Positions 10,292 to 21,716 of a DNA stretch of 64,000 nt are shown in pieces. The position numbers and the translations under genes are program-made. The stretch comes from Collybiopsis luxurians FD-317 M1. Taxonomy: Eukaryota > Basidiomycota > Agaricomycetes > Agaricales > Omphalotaceae. The stretch is taken from the NCBI GenBank assembly GCA_000827265.1, contig KN834750.1, forward strand, positions 1,527,297 to 1,591,296. Direction: 5' to 3'. The notes under the pieces are model-generated. The model did no database searches. It worked only from the letters and a program-made list of their open reading frames with translations, and was not told the DNA's origin. Numbering within the stretch: position 1 is the stretch's first letter; every line of letters starts with the position of its first letter.

Positions 10292-12463
10292 ATGCTAAAA
10301 GTGATATGCTCTGCTGCCCTTCTCTTACTTCCTCTTTTTATCCTTGTATGCACGCGTCGAAAGAGTTCCCGCATACTTCCATTCCCTCCTGGCCCAAGAA
10401 AGCTTCCCATAGTTGGCAATCTGTTTAGCATACCGAATCAAGGTCACCTCTGGCTTGAATATGATGAGATAAGTCGAAGATACGGTAAGGCCACGCTTCT
10501 TTTTCCACCGAATGCCGTCAAACTTTAGAATCAGATTCGGACATTATCCATCTGAGTGCCTTCAGAACTTCTATCGTCGTTTTGAGTTCCACTAAAGCGG
10601 TCAATGACCTCCTTGAAAAGAGGTCTTCCAAATTCTCCGACAGACCTCGAACTGTTATGCTTGGCGAACTGATGGGGTGAGAGGAGGTTTTTGACATCCA
10701 ATTTCTCTGTCCTTAATTGTTGAGTCTGCATAGGTGGGGATCTACATCACTCTGTAGACCCTACGATGATGTATGGAAGGCTCAGCGAAGAATTTTTATG
10801 CAGGGCATCCCACCGTCCGACGGCAAGCGGTTTTAGTGAGTCTCTGCTTATGCATTATGCATGACGTTCGATGTCCTGACTGACTTCGTATCGTATTTTT
10901 TCAAGTCCGAAGCAAATAAGTGCCACACATGATCTCCTTCGTGTCCTCGCCCACTCGGATGATATCATGAAAGACTTGCATTCGTGAGTCCGTTCACAAC
11001 AACCTAACGAACAAAGCTTACGATCGGGTATAGATGGGCGGCTGTGTTTATTATGGATGTTACCTACGGTATTCACGGAAAAGACGCAGAACCATTTCTC
11101 AAAACTGCAATTGATACATTGGATTCGGTGGCCATTGCTGGAACTCCAGGAGCCTTCTATGTAGACCAGCTTCCGATTTGTGAGCCGATATTTGCTTCCT
11201 ATTTGCTTGTCCCATGCATATATACGCCCAAACATAGTGAAATATGTACCAGAATGGTTTCCTGGGGCCAGCTTCAAACGTAAAGCAAGGGAGTGGAATC
11301 TCTTGCGCATAAAGATGACTGAGGAAGCCTACAGTGTAACAAGGGAACGAACGGTGGGTCGTTTATATAAGCTTCATGGTATTATTCTTAGCCAAACATG
11401 ACTATTGCCAGGCCTTAGGCACTGCGACACCTTCCCTTGCATCAGTTGCACTCCAGCAGATAGATCCCACACAAGATATAGCACAGCAAGAAGAACTCAT
11501 AAAAACTGCTTCTGTCACGGCTTATGGAGGTGAACGAACCTTGAGTGTCTCCATAACTCGTTACTGACAAAAGTCACTTCGTCCAGGTGGATCCGATACG
11601 GTAATGACATCTCCCATTCCAATTATCTGCAAATTGCTGATTAAGTATGAAGACAGTAGCAGCGCTAGGAGCGTTCCTTCTAGCCATGCTCATGTTTCCA
11701 GAAGTTCAGGCCAGAGCTCACCGTGAACTCGACGAAGTCTTAGCACCGGGTGACTTGCCGACTTTCAGTGATGAACCAACACTTCCATATATTGCAGCCA
11801 TAATACGAGAGGTAATTCGCTGGCAGCCTGTCACGCCGCTGGGTTCGTACTGGACTATATTTATTTATTCCTCTATTCTGTGGCTCACGATGAAGAACAG
11901 CATTCCCACATCTGAGCACTGAAGACGATATCTATAAAGGGTATTTTATACCTAAAGGATCAATAGTTATGCCAAATGTCTGGTGACTATCTAACAAACT
12001 GATCGAGTTCTTGGCTGGATACTGACTTATTGTGTCCATTGAGGTCACTTCTACATAATGAAGAAGACTATCCCGAGCCACACTTATTCAATCCCTCGCG
12101 CCACCTTGACGAGAGCGGGAAACTAGATCCTACAGTAAAAGACCCTACTTCGGCCGCATTTGGATTTGGGAGACGCGCTTGCGTGAGTATTTTGAATACT
12201 TCAATCGGTATTATTAATGGACGCAATGGGGTTTCAAATAGGCCGGCAAGCATATCGCACTGGCATCAATATGGATTGCAGCAGCTTCCATTCTAACTTG
12301 CTATACCGTCGCGCCGGGGCTCGGCGAGGACGGGAAGCCAGTGACTCCGAAAGGAGTATGGTATCCAGGACCGACTTTATTTAATCACCCTCTTCCCTTC
12401 AAATGTCGTTTTATACCCCGTTCGAAAGATGTGGAAGCATCGCTGGAGGTGAAATTAAGTTGA
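10292..12463 (+). CDS. cytochrome P450 monooxygenase
   Basis: Twelve exons (10292-10484, 10529-10676, 10734-10835, 10906-10983, 11034-11179, 11238-11353, 11412-11529, 11587-11600, 11653-11842, 11901-11982, 12044-12182, 12242-12463) give 515 residues. There is an N-terminal membrane anchor (residues 4-20) and the hinge FPPGPRKLPIVGNL. Next come the I-helix GGGSDTT, the K-helix EVIR, the NPSRHL region and the heme loop FGFGRRACAGKHIA with the axial Cys. All P450 motifs are intact, so an ER-bound haem-thiolate monooxygenase is expected. The style is that of the O-methylsterigmatocystin-oxidoreductase-like P450s that are abundant in agarics; the substrate cannot be inferred. No biosynthetic cluster surrounds it. 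Exon 8 is only 14 nt and encodes part of the I-helix. Confidence 0.93.
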
Positions 12464-13653
12464 AGATCTCACTGTACTCTTATGTAGTATTCTTATCGTT
12501 ATGGCTATTCAAGTAGGCAAAGTTTTGCCGACAACTGCCGAGGACGGCAAAGGTCAAAGCTGTATTTATCAAGGGCTCACCTCGAACCGCCGACGACAAG
12601 TACTATCATTGTCCCTGAGTTGCAACCGAAAATATCGGTATAGAAAAACATTTGCTTTATGAAGCGGATGGGCTCCATTCTTTCTATATATTGTAAACAT
12701 ATCCTAAGCTTCAATTCAACCAAGTTTCAGGATTTTAGAATGGCTCCAGGTATAGCCAACGCAAAGTCGGTTTGAGGTCAGAAAATGGTGGGGGTTGTAA
12801 TCCGGTCCGACGATTCCGAAGCATATGGGAAAATTCCAACTTCAGCTTTCTTGGCCTGTTCGAAGCAAGTTCTAGGTGCTACTCAAGTCCGAAAAATCGC
12901 GGAATAGATTAGTTAGTATCAAATAGGTGTAATTTAGTTGTAGTATAATTCCTAGGAGTTTTGAAGCAGTCAAAGTACGAGCCGGCTTCAAAAATTGAAC
13001 TGCAACTGAAGTTTCGATACTTCCCAAAAATCCCCAATATTTTCCTCATAAAGTTCTACAAAATAAAGTTGACAGGCCTCTTGAATACATGCATGAGAGC
13101 TTATGTTAAAACTTTGAAGTGTGTTGTATCAGAATTGCACTCAAACGAAATAAATTTTTGGCCCGATTGCAACTCTGGGACATTGATAGTAGACATTTCC
13201 GCGCTCGTCAGACCTCACTGGAACTCTCCAAAATATTTGATTAATTAAATACAATATATTAAACGAGGTAAATCAGCATCTGCGAAACATGGATACAACG
13301 ACCAAAGTCGTATGCGCATAAAATAGCTGTAGAGATACTATAATAGGTAGGTAGAACGATGCGAGAAGGGATGCTCGATACAGATACATAAGATCATCAT
13401 CATTAATATAATAGTCTAAGTTTGGAGGTGTTTCGGAGGAGTGGGGAGAAGAATATGGTTGGACGTAATCGGTCATTACGATGACATTTTGAGTCGCAGT
13501 GTAGAGTTCGCAGACTCAGAGTTTAAACACGCATTATTTGCGTTATGCAAAAGACGAAAATGTGAACACGAATGTTTTGTTTGAGAAGATTTAAAATGAG
13601 AAACACGAAGAGCACAAAAAGAAAACGTATGCAAAACATGAAAGCAAAACAGA
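12464..13653. other. AT-rich intergenic region
   Basis: About 1.2 kb, AT-rich in its second half (around 12900-13300), with no coherent coding signal. The F-box-like gene ends at its right border. Confidence 0.5.
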
Positions 13654-15882
13654 TCATATAGTCAACTCACTTCCCAATGTGGGTACATCCATCGGCATCA
13701 TGGAGTAGGTGCGCCTGTGAAACGTCACATCAAGCTTTCCTTCTGCCATTTCCTTATCTTCAGGGGATTGAGCAATCCGCGCAAACACCTTACGTGTCGC
13801 TGAACTCTCCAAATCGAGATTGGGTAAATCTGGGAAGCACAGTGTGACGGCAAAGCTTCGGAGACGAGCGAACGAGTAGGAAGAGGAAGTAGGCCCATCA
13901 TACCATCGCGACTTGACAAACTTTTGCATCGTTCCAACCTGGAAGATTGGGTCAATGTCAAGAGCGACATTTTCCAATTTTCTCAGGGGCGAAGAAGCAA
14001 GGCGGCTTGAGCGAGACCTCGCAGAGCGCATTGAGCTCGTCGAGGGTCGGCGCAATGCAGAAGAAATCGCGAATGATGGCAAGGTGAGATATTCCAACAG
14101 TTCAGGCCATACGGGTTTATCCCTCTTCACGTGCAGGGTGCTTAAGCTATCTGCCACGTTGTCTAGGGCGAGATATGCTTGGACATGCTCTTCTTCCAAT
14201 TCTGCGCCGAAGGCCGCTACATTGTCCCATACGTTCAAGGTAGAAGAATTGGAAGGGGAAGAGTTAAATCCCAAGCACAGCGAGGTTACGCACGAAGAGG
14301 TACGCTCGAGGAACCCGAGGAAGGAATCGTGAGGCCAGGAAAGTTCGAGATCCTCAGGTAGGTCAGAGGAAGAAAAGTCGACCGAGTTGGTAGATTCAGG
14401 GAAATGGCCCATCTCGAAAACCACCTCACGAGCACTTGGCAAGGTCAGGTTATCGAAAAATTGGGACATGGCTTCCCCGGATCCGCCATGAGACACGCGA
14501 AGCTCGAATGTCTGAAGTGAAGGATGTATAATCATGGATGCAGAAGAAAGATCATCGTCCAGTATAAGACCCGCGACCTGAACCTTCAACTCCTTCAAGC
14601 TCGGAGCAGCGTCCCTCAACAACCCAAGAAGAGCACTTGTGTCAACGATGGGGACTTCGATCGTCAACGATTCAAGAAGGGGAAGAGATAATGTAGACAA
14701 AGCCTCGGATGCTAACCCAGGAAGCTGAAGCCGCAGATCTCGTAGGACGGTCGCAGAGTGGATCAATGAAAATGTCCACTGTGACACCGGGTGCAGTACC
14801 GTTGACAACGAGTGGTGAAACGCAAGGTCGAGCGACTCCAGGTTCGGCGCTGTCATCAATTCTGATATATCCGGAAACGAAAAAGGTTTTGGGTACCTAG
14901 AGAACGTGGACAAACCTTCGTCGAAATGAAGGCTAAATGTCTTCCAACGATGCAATTGCGTGACTGCGGCATGGAGAATGTCCGAAGACAGCTGTCCAAG
15001 ATCAGCGTCCGGGATGTCCGTACGACATTTCCGCAGACTGATGTCAAAGTCCAATGGTAGACCTGTAGCCGCTTTGACCTGATCCATCCTTTGCGAGATA
15101 TTCGCCACAACCTGCTTGGTTACGTGTGGAACGGACAAAGAGGTCCATAGAATCGGGGAGGATAATGCTACCTGGCGCCAAGTACGGCAGACGTGAGTAA
15201 GAACGGTTGCACTCCCGAGAGAAGATGAACATTCGGCATCGGCAACATAGTACTGAAAAATTTCTAACAACTGGCGGGAAGAAGGTAAGAGCATGGGTAG
15301 ACAGATATCATAGCGACTTACCAGGTCTGCAGGCACTTTTCTCATACTGCATCCAATGACTCCACGGTAAAGGTCAATGGTATCCGTCATGTCTTCCAGC
15401 TCCTCATCCAAGAGAGAGCTCTGTCGGTTCAAAATCTCTCTTTGACGATCGAGAACCTCTTTTCTCTGTTCAAGCTCAAAAAGTTGCCGTTTTTTGAGAT
15501 CCAGCAGGGCATGGATCTCAAGCGATTCTTGCGGCGAAGGCTGATCATTTGTTTGAAGGAGACTGGAGTTACTGGAGAGGGAAGTATATACAGATGAGAT
15601 GGAGGTGGTGGTATCGATGGAGGTCTTGGCCGAGATATCTGTGAACTCTGAGCCGTCTGAATCCTCTGAACTTCGTTCCATGGGCTTCTGAAGCTGGTGT
15701 GCCTTCTGAATGGGTGGAGATCTAAGCGAGAGGTAAATGGACAGAAGAGATACCAACCTTATTGGACACCCTCCAGGCAGAGTGGCGCTGGATTTTGCTC
15801 CGGAAACGATCGAACAACGTGAAGTGCATAATGGAAGTGAGACGCTGGAACAGAAGAAGTTGCAGACGACCGGGAGGGGCAC
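13654..15882 (-). CDS. F-box-like protein with N-terminal coiled coil
   Basis: Two or three exons. From about residue 120 a heptad-type helix (ALLDLKKRQLFELEQRKEVL) leads through the linker GCSMRKVPADL into an F-box-like segment LLEIFQYYV, then the agaric signature VLTHVCRTWRQVALSSPILW. The remaining 450 residues have LRR-like spacing of leucines, typical of substrate-binding parts of these proteins. The intron at 15321-15271 (51 nt, in frame) joins PADL to LLEIF and restores the F-box. Such proteins are massively expanded in mushrooms and probably act as SCF ubiquitin-ligase adaptors (inference). The start is uncertain: the ATG at 15882 or that at 15681, which skips an odd Cys-rich leader. 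The last codons contain a GTGAGT donor, so a further 3' exon is possible. Confidence 0.75.
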   Translation of the reverse strand: MPLPVVCNFFCSSVSLPLCTSRCSIVSGAKSSATLPGGCPIRLVSLLSIYLSLRSPPIQKAHQLQKPMERSSEDSDGSEFTDISAKTSIDTTTSISSVYTSLSSNSSLLQTNDQPSPQESLEIHALLDLKKRQLFELEQRKEVLDRQREILNRQSSLLDEELEDMTDTIDLYRGVIGCSMRKVPADLVSRYDICLPMLLPSSRQLLEIFQYYVADAECSSSLGSATVLTHVCRTWRQVALSSPILWTSLSVPHVTKQVVANISQRMDQVKAATGLPLDFDISLRKCRTDIPDADLGQLSSDILHAAVTQLHRWKTFSLHFDEGLSTFSRYPKPFSFPDISELMTAPNLESLDLAFHHSLSTVLHPVSQWTFSLIHSATVLRDLRLQLPGLASEALSTLSLPLLESLTIEVPIVDTSALLGLLRDAAPSLKELKVQVAGLILDDDLSSASMIIHPSLQTFELRVSHGGSGEAMSQFFDNLTLPSAREVVFEMGHFPESTNSVDFSSSDLPEDLELSWPHDSFLGFLERTSSCVTSLCLGFNSSPSNSSTLNVWDNVAAFGAELEEEHVQAYLALDNVADSLSTLHVKRDKPVWPELLEYLTLPSFAISSALRRPSTSSMRSARSRSSRLASSPLRKLENVALDIDPIFQVGTMQKFVKSRWYDGPTSSSYSFARLRSFAVTLCFPDLPNLDLESSATRKVFARIAQSPEDKEMAEGKLDVTFHRRTYSMMPMDVPTLGSELTI

Positions 15883-17990
15883 CTGGCCAAACTGAAAGGT
15901 CGCCGAGAAATTTATAGGTGCTGAAAATATTTTATTGTTTTTTTCGTCCCTTTTGTACTTGTCAATTCACGTCACAGTTATACATAACGTTATTACGCGG
16001 TGACTCCAATATCATGGGGCAATGCCAGTGCCGTGTTCCGACCTCGAGCATCAACGTGGGACGCTCAATCATGACTCTCTGCTCGTACTACGAAACAGTT
16101 CTGGAAGTCGATGCGCAAGATGGATGCTAGAAGGAAAGATATCAGATCGCACGGATGCTTTTTGACAGTGAATATGGCTTCCAAAGATAAGATATTTTTT
16201 TTTGTTATCTTATCAACGGAGTTCAGGATTCACTTCAAAAGATTTATCTTTCTTCTAAATGGGCATACGAATCGTATTTACGATGTATTCAATCTCGTTC
16301 CGTGCTCCGTATGTATGCTCAGAGGTCGATTCCCATAAAGTTCTGTAGAAATCGAGACCAAGAGCTGTAAATAACAACGTGAAGAGTCCGACCATCGTCC
16401 AATCATCATCAGAGGTACGACAGATCATTCTCAGTGGACATTCATACTGTTGCTTACAAAGTATATGTTGCTTTCTCCATTCCCAAGGCCGAGTGAGTCG
16501 GACTCAAACTGGCTGCATGTACATCTCGACAGCCTGAAGATCAAATTCATTCTTCGAAATACAGAGTCAAGGTCTTGTTCAGCGTTCCGTTATTCCTTGG
16601 AAATCGCCGATGATAAATATTCAAGTATACATGCAGACATACAGCTGCCAAATAAAGTGTACGTACTGAAACGCCAGGTTTTCGCGTTTGTTTTCCCATT
16701 GCCGCCCAATCCGTCGGGGAAAATGTACCCTCCAATGATGGCGCGAATAGGGGGCGCGAAAAACATGTCGGCAAGGGCGGAACATGGAAACCGAATTTGT
16801 GTGTATTTCAAGGGAAGCAACCTGAAGCAGCTCAGGGACTCACTAACAATATTTTACATAGGCGCATATAGCAACCAAGGGCCGTCGTCTACGAGCATCT
16901 GGTGAATCTCAAAATAGCCCTCAGATTCACCAAGATCTTCCGGCATGTCTCGAGTGACTCAGGATGGCCGCTGTAAATTAAAAGATGATAAATGCTTTCT
17001 ACCACGGTGCGAGCGCTCTGAGGCGCTGTGGCAAATCATTTTTCGATTTAATTTTCCTTCCCATTCAAGCGGTGATTCCTGGATTGCCTTTTTGAGATAT
17101 TCTTCTGGACTTTCATATCTTTATGATGTTGTTTTGTTCGTGAGGATGATAGGAGGTTTTCGTCTGCTTGGCCGATTCTGAACTCTTTGAAGCTGGACTT
17201 CCCTTCACCAAAATTTTACCTGGATTACTTTCGAAACCTCTGCTTACATCTTCTGGTCCCTTTATTCTAGAAGCGTGAAATGCTTGCCTCTAACCCGACC
17301 AGAAAACGCGCCCCATTTGTACAGCTGACCCTGTTGCAGTTCGTGGGAGGATGCCGTAGACAAGTAACTTGCTTTGGGCCAGGAATCGAGGCTTCCTGAG
17401 ACCTTGATTCCTTGTTCCTTACGAGTCAAACCTGTCAGGCAGAACAGGTTGAATTTTATTTTAACCTCTTGACAGTTTTCATTACGGATCTACGGTTTCT
17501 CTGCAGGAGAACGGCATACGGGGGATGAGGCGAGAAACGATGATTGATTCCGCAGCACTATCGATTTGGATATGAAAAAAGGCCGACTGTTTCTTGTGGA
17601 AGAATACAATGGGGTACGCTGGCCATCCGATTTTGCAGCGTCCACAAATCTTTGACATTACTTTCTTTTCTCGACCCTTCCTATCGTCACGCATGGTCAA
17701 TTTATCCGGTAGATATTCACGGAGAGAACCCCTTCATTTGCGCCTTCATTTGCGCTTCCCGTGATTATTGCTTCCACAGAAAAAGATGAGTGTGGGGAAG
17801 ATTACTCACGAGAATCTTGCGAAGACTCGAAGACCTGCGCGGGAGAATTTTTGACAAAGATCAAAGCAGCGTTTATGAGTTCCTAATATGGAACCCTTGC
17901 GCCACACATCCTGGCACCTGGTCCTGACCCTGGTCTAGAAGTTCTGTTATCTTGTAAACGTCAGTCACCTAATTCGTCAATGAAAGATGT
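15883..17990. other. 2.1-kb gene-poor region
   Basis: No open frame here shows a domain, good splice structure or signal peptide; the longest is a 151-codon stretch at 16450-16905. A 12-bp unit (CCTTCATTTGCG) is tandemly duplicated at 17731-17754. No LTR, terminal inverted repeat or transposase was recognised, although the placement next to a tRNA would suit insertion-prone DNA. Confidence 0.45.
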
Positions 17991-18089
17991 GGTGAGATGG
18001 CCGAGTGGTCTAAGGCGCTAGATTTAGGTATCTTTTGGAAGGCCTACCTCTAGTCATTCGTGGCGTGGGTTCAAATCCCACTCTCATCA
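17991..18089 (+). tRNA. tRNA-Leu(UAG) with 19-nt intron
   Basis: The acceptor stem GGTGAGA (17991-17997) pairs with TCTCATC (18082-18088), followed by discriminator A. A-box TGGCCGAGTGGTC and B-box GGTTCAAATCC are present. The anticodon stem CTAGA (18018-18022) pairs with TCTAG (18049-18053), and the loop carries anticodon TAG at 18025-18027. An intron of 19 nt (18029-18047) follows position 37 and contains CCTA, complementary to TAGG of the loop, as expected for the anticodon-intron pairing recognised by the splicing endonuclease. The long variable arm is in keeping with leucine tRNA. Confidence 0.93.
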
Positions 18090-18101
18090 ATGAACATGTA
18101 G

Positions 18102-18106
18102 TTTTT
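18102..18106 (+). terminator. RNA polymerase III terminator of tRNA-Leu
   Basis: A run of five T begins 13 nt after the tRNA 3' end, the usual Pol III stop signal. Confidence 0.7.
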
Positions 18107-19974
18107 ATTTTATTCAGGCTCTTCCTAGTTTGAAAGAATCTTATTTTTTCCTACCATGGTGTCTGCAACCCACTGGTCATCTGGAGGAATGAACAGAAAA
18201 CCAAGAAGTAGACTCTATCTGATTTTAAAGATGTAAATGTTCATGAGGAAGTATGCATTCTTGCTGAAATGCTTCTCGCAGCTGATCAAAGCTCCACACC
18301 TCAACTTGACCAAACACCGATAAGATGCGGCGCAAATGTAACCAAAATTATATTCAACCATTCAAGTGCAGGTTGGGGCAGTGAGTTGGCCATGAGAGCA
18401 CGCCAATCTTCCAGATAGCAAGTAAGCGGTCTCAACCTTGGGTGGAAGCGAGCTGAGTCACTGACCTTGAGTGGGCCACGAGGGTGGTCGGGAAATCTAC
18501 CATATGTCGCCTGCTCAATACTCAATACAGGACTCGGCCGGATGCCCTTAGTTACGTTTAAGAACCCCCCGAACTGACATTGTGCAGTATGCGAGGACAG
18601 ACTGCTCGTACGATTTCGAATTCTCGATAGTACCGCAATTTAACCGGATAAGCGTTCGCTTGTCCTTCCGGCCAAACTTCAGCGCCGCGCATGAGGACAT
18701 CCTGTCGATCTTTGCAGCCATTTCTTCTGGAAATGCTCATGAATTCTCCGAGAGCAATGTTATCTTACGTGTGAGTAGCGATCACGTTAATGCTCTCGGC
18801 AAAGCTGGCAAGTCACGTTTGGGTATGCCGAGAAGCAAATGGCAATGTCCGTTGAACTTTTACTCAGTACTGCAGTGCATCCCAGACTTGTCCCAGACCT
18901 CAGAAGGACCAGCCAAGGTCACAGTTAGCCAGTTCGTCATTAGAGTATGGCAAGAATGCACCAAACCTTTTACAACTTGGCCGACAAGTTACAATTTCTC
19001 TTTGGCTCAAAGGGCTAAACAGGACTTGGTTATTACCTTGGAACGTCCAAGTTTCAAGTTTCGAGACTCATTACAGGATTGCGCTTCTGTTCCCACCTGG
19101 ATTTCCAGACTAAACCTTTTTCAAATCTTTGCCAGAATGCAGTATTCGAAGACAGCTGCGATGCTGAAACTTGCCAATGACTTATATCGAGCTGCTTCCT
19201 AGCTAGTCAACGATTTCATTTCAATCTCCGAAGAATCTCAACACGAGTTCTCAACGCGCCGCCTTCATCCCGCTATTCCATGCCACCGGTCTTGTCGGTT
19301 GTCTCGCCTGGTTCCATACCCCTTCCGTAACGGCATACTATACCCTTTCTTATCCGCCATAGCGCTTGTGCTCTGTGCACAATGCGCACCGACGGTGCCG
19401 CACACCCTTTTCATCGACTGTTCGTTCGGTTGGTTTCTCCTATCCTATCTGATCTTACTCAGTTACTGGAGCCTCGGACTCGGAGTTGCAAAACCTATAC
19501 GTATGATTGCCGTGGTTTCTTTACATAATGTACAATCGTTAGAGCAACTTCTGGCGCTTGGCTCCACTATTTTGAGTTTGATGTAGCCATCTTGTGGTGC
19601 TGTGAGTGGACACTGGATACTTTGTCGACGGATGTCGAGGCCCCACTACTTAAGTACTGCTCTATGTTCAACCGTGTCCGAACTCCCGGATGTGTTTGAA
19701 GTTGCCGTTGACAGGCGATTGAAACTAGTTGTAAAAGTGCTAATGGGAGGAAGGAAAACGCCATTGACTCGCATCTAGAGACTATATAGCGTACTACAGC
19801 TTTCTGAATTCAACTATGGGTAGCAATCTGTAACTTCGTTGCTTGGCCACGAGGCGCTGCGGTCTTCGATTTGATCATGTCACGGCAACCTGTAACCTGT
19901 ACTTTACCCTTTCCGCTGTTCTTAAAGTTGTAAGCGCTCGAAATGCTCCGAATATTTTTTGTTCCCCTTTCTCC
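18107..19974. other. gene-poor region downstream of tRNA-Leu
   Basis: About 1.9 kb. A 206-codon open stretch (18582-19202, plus strand) and a hydrophobic 95-codon stretch (19299-19586) are the longest, but neither shows a known domain or flanking splice signals. A TATATAG element lies near 19783, about 190 bp before the mannosyltransferase start. Confidence 0.4.
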
Positions 19975-21532
19975 ATGTCGGCGTACTCAGAAGGTAGACG
20001 CTATTTTATTTTACTTATACTGTCTTTGGTAGGCCTTTTTCTTTTGAGTTCTTAGCTTCATTACTCAAATTCGTTTAGTTATGTCTGTTTTACACAACTG
20101 TACTTTTACGTGGAGGATTCCGAAGGCTCGTTTCTGTTGATACATCCGCCCAAGGAGAATTAGAACCAATTACCAAGAGAGAAAACGCGACATTGGTGTT
20201 TTTGGCGCGAAATTCCGAACTCAAAGGCGTCCTTTCGAGTATGAAAGGCATTGAAAGCCGTTTCAACCACAGATACCAGTATCCTTGGGTGTTCCTTAAC
20301 GACGAAGAGTTTTCGAATGAGTTCAAAGGGTGCGTGTCTAACCAGTCTTCCTCAACCTGCTCGGCTTACTGGTCTAAAAAGTCGCGTCATGCTCGAAACG
20401 AATGCACCAGTACACTTTGGATTGATTCCAAAGGATCACTGGGTGCAACCCTCATGGATCGATGAAAAAAAGGCCGAAGAATCGCGCAAGCGATTGAAGA
20501 GTATGAATACCATCTACGGTGGTACGAACTATTTCCTTTTTTACGTGTCAAAGCGTTCTGATGATCTTTCCAGACAGCACAAGCTACCGCAACATGTGCA
20601 GATGGAACTCAGGCGTGCGTTGACTCTTGCAGGTGCTCCTGTGCTCGTATTGAAAACCACTACTATGCAGTACTTTTTCCGTCACCCGTTGCTTCAGCAA
20701 TTCAGGTATTACTGGCGAATAGAGTAAGTCCTCGGCTTTTGTGTATCTGTGCACAACTGCGGTGCTAATCCTTTCAATCTACAGACCCGATGTAAAATAC
20801 TTTTGCGACCTTAATTACGACCCGTTTGAATTTATGATTCGACACGACCATACATATGGATTCACAATTGCTTTATACGAGCTGCCCGAAACGATCACCA
20901 CATTATGGGATAGCACGAAAGGTAGCTCCATCTTTGCATCGGCTGTTCGGGTGCTCACACGGCAATTGGTGGATAGAATTCATGGCCAAATACCCACAAT
21001 ATATTGCTAACGACAATGCCATGGAATTTCTCAGCAATGATGGAGGGAAGACTTACAATCTGTGTCATTGTATGTTTGTTCTTTCCGACCTTGTCGCTTC
21101 TGCTGATCCCCTACCAGTCTGGAGCAATTTTGAGATTGCGGACATGGATTTCTGGCGCAGTGAAGCGTACCAAAAGTTCTTCGAGTTTCTTGACGCGAAA
21201 GGAGGTTTCTACTATGAGGTAAGTTCATCATCACCGGTCTTCTTGGCCTATGATACTATCTGTCTATCCAGAGATGGGGTGATGCTCCTGTGCATTCAAT
21301 AGCTGCGGCGCTTTTCCTTCCCAAGCATAAATTGCACTTCTTCCGTGATATTGGATATCAGCATGCTTCATACCAACATTGTCCTTCCAGTGCTGAATCT
21401 GGAGGTAACTATTGCTCCTGCCATCGGTGGAACACCATAGATCATCACAAAGAATCATGCCTACCGCAATACGAAGCTATAGAGCCGGCTATCACAGTAA
21501 ACTCGGGCAGTGGTTTATTCCCCTGGTCATAA
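19975..21532 (+). CDS. alpha-1,2-mannosyltransferase, KRE2/MNT1 family (GT15)
   Basis: Nine exons (19975-20028, 20079-20329, 20382-20521, 20574-20614, 20671-20723, 20785-20921, 20977-21069, 21118-21218, 21272-21532) give 376 residues. A short cytoplasmic tail (MSAYSEGRR) and a single transmembrane anchor (about residues 10-29, formed across the first intron) mark a type II Golgi protein. The catalytic domain carries the GT15 hallmarks: ATLVFLARN, YPWVFLNDEEFS, FGLIPKDHW, YRNMCRWNSG, YYWRIEPDVKYFCDLNYDPF (metal-binding region), [31 protein letters not shown] and YYERWGDAPVHS. Family members add alpha-1,2-mannose from GDP-mannose to O- and N-glycans of cell-wall proteins. The protein ends soon after the Cys/His-rich CPSSAESGG-type tail. 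All motifs are intact, so it should be active. Confidence 0.95.
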
Positions 21533-21716
21533 TACGGTCCGAATAATGACTATATCTAAATTATTATCTTATGTACGTGTACATTGCTAAATTATCTACT
21601 CTAGAAATCTCAGAAGCTATATGCCATATTCCGTCCAAACCTCATCAAGTCTCTGTACTAATCAACTGGGTGTGATAGAAACCGGTCTACATCTGATGTC
21701 CACCAGGCAATGTGTT

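Noticed and set aside
16450..16905. 151-codon open frame, plus strand
   Set aside because: No recognisable domain and overlapping open frames on the other strand; no clear coding bias.
17731..17754. 12-bp tandem duplication
   Set aside because: Two copies only, in non-coding DNA; consistent with ordinary slippage.
18582..19202. 206-codon open frame, plus strand
   Set aside because: Long but with unremarkable composition, no recognisable family and no supporting context; could be chance or a remnant.
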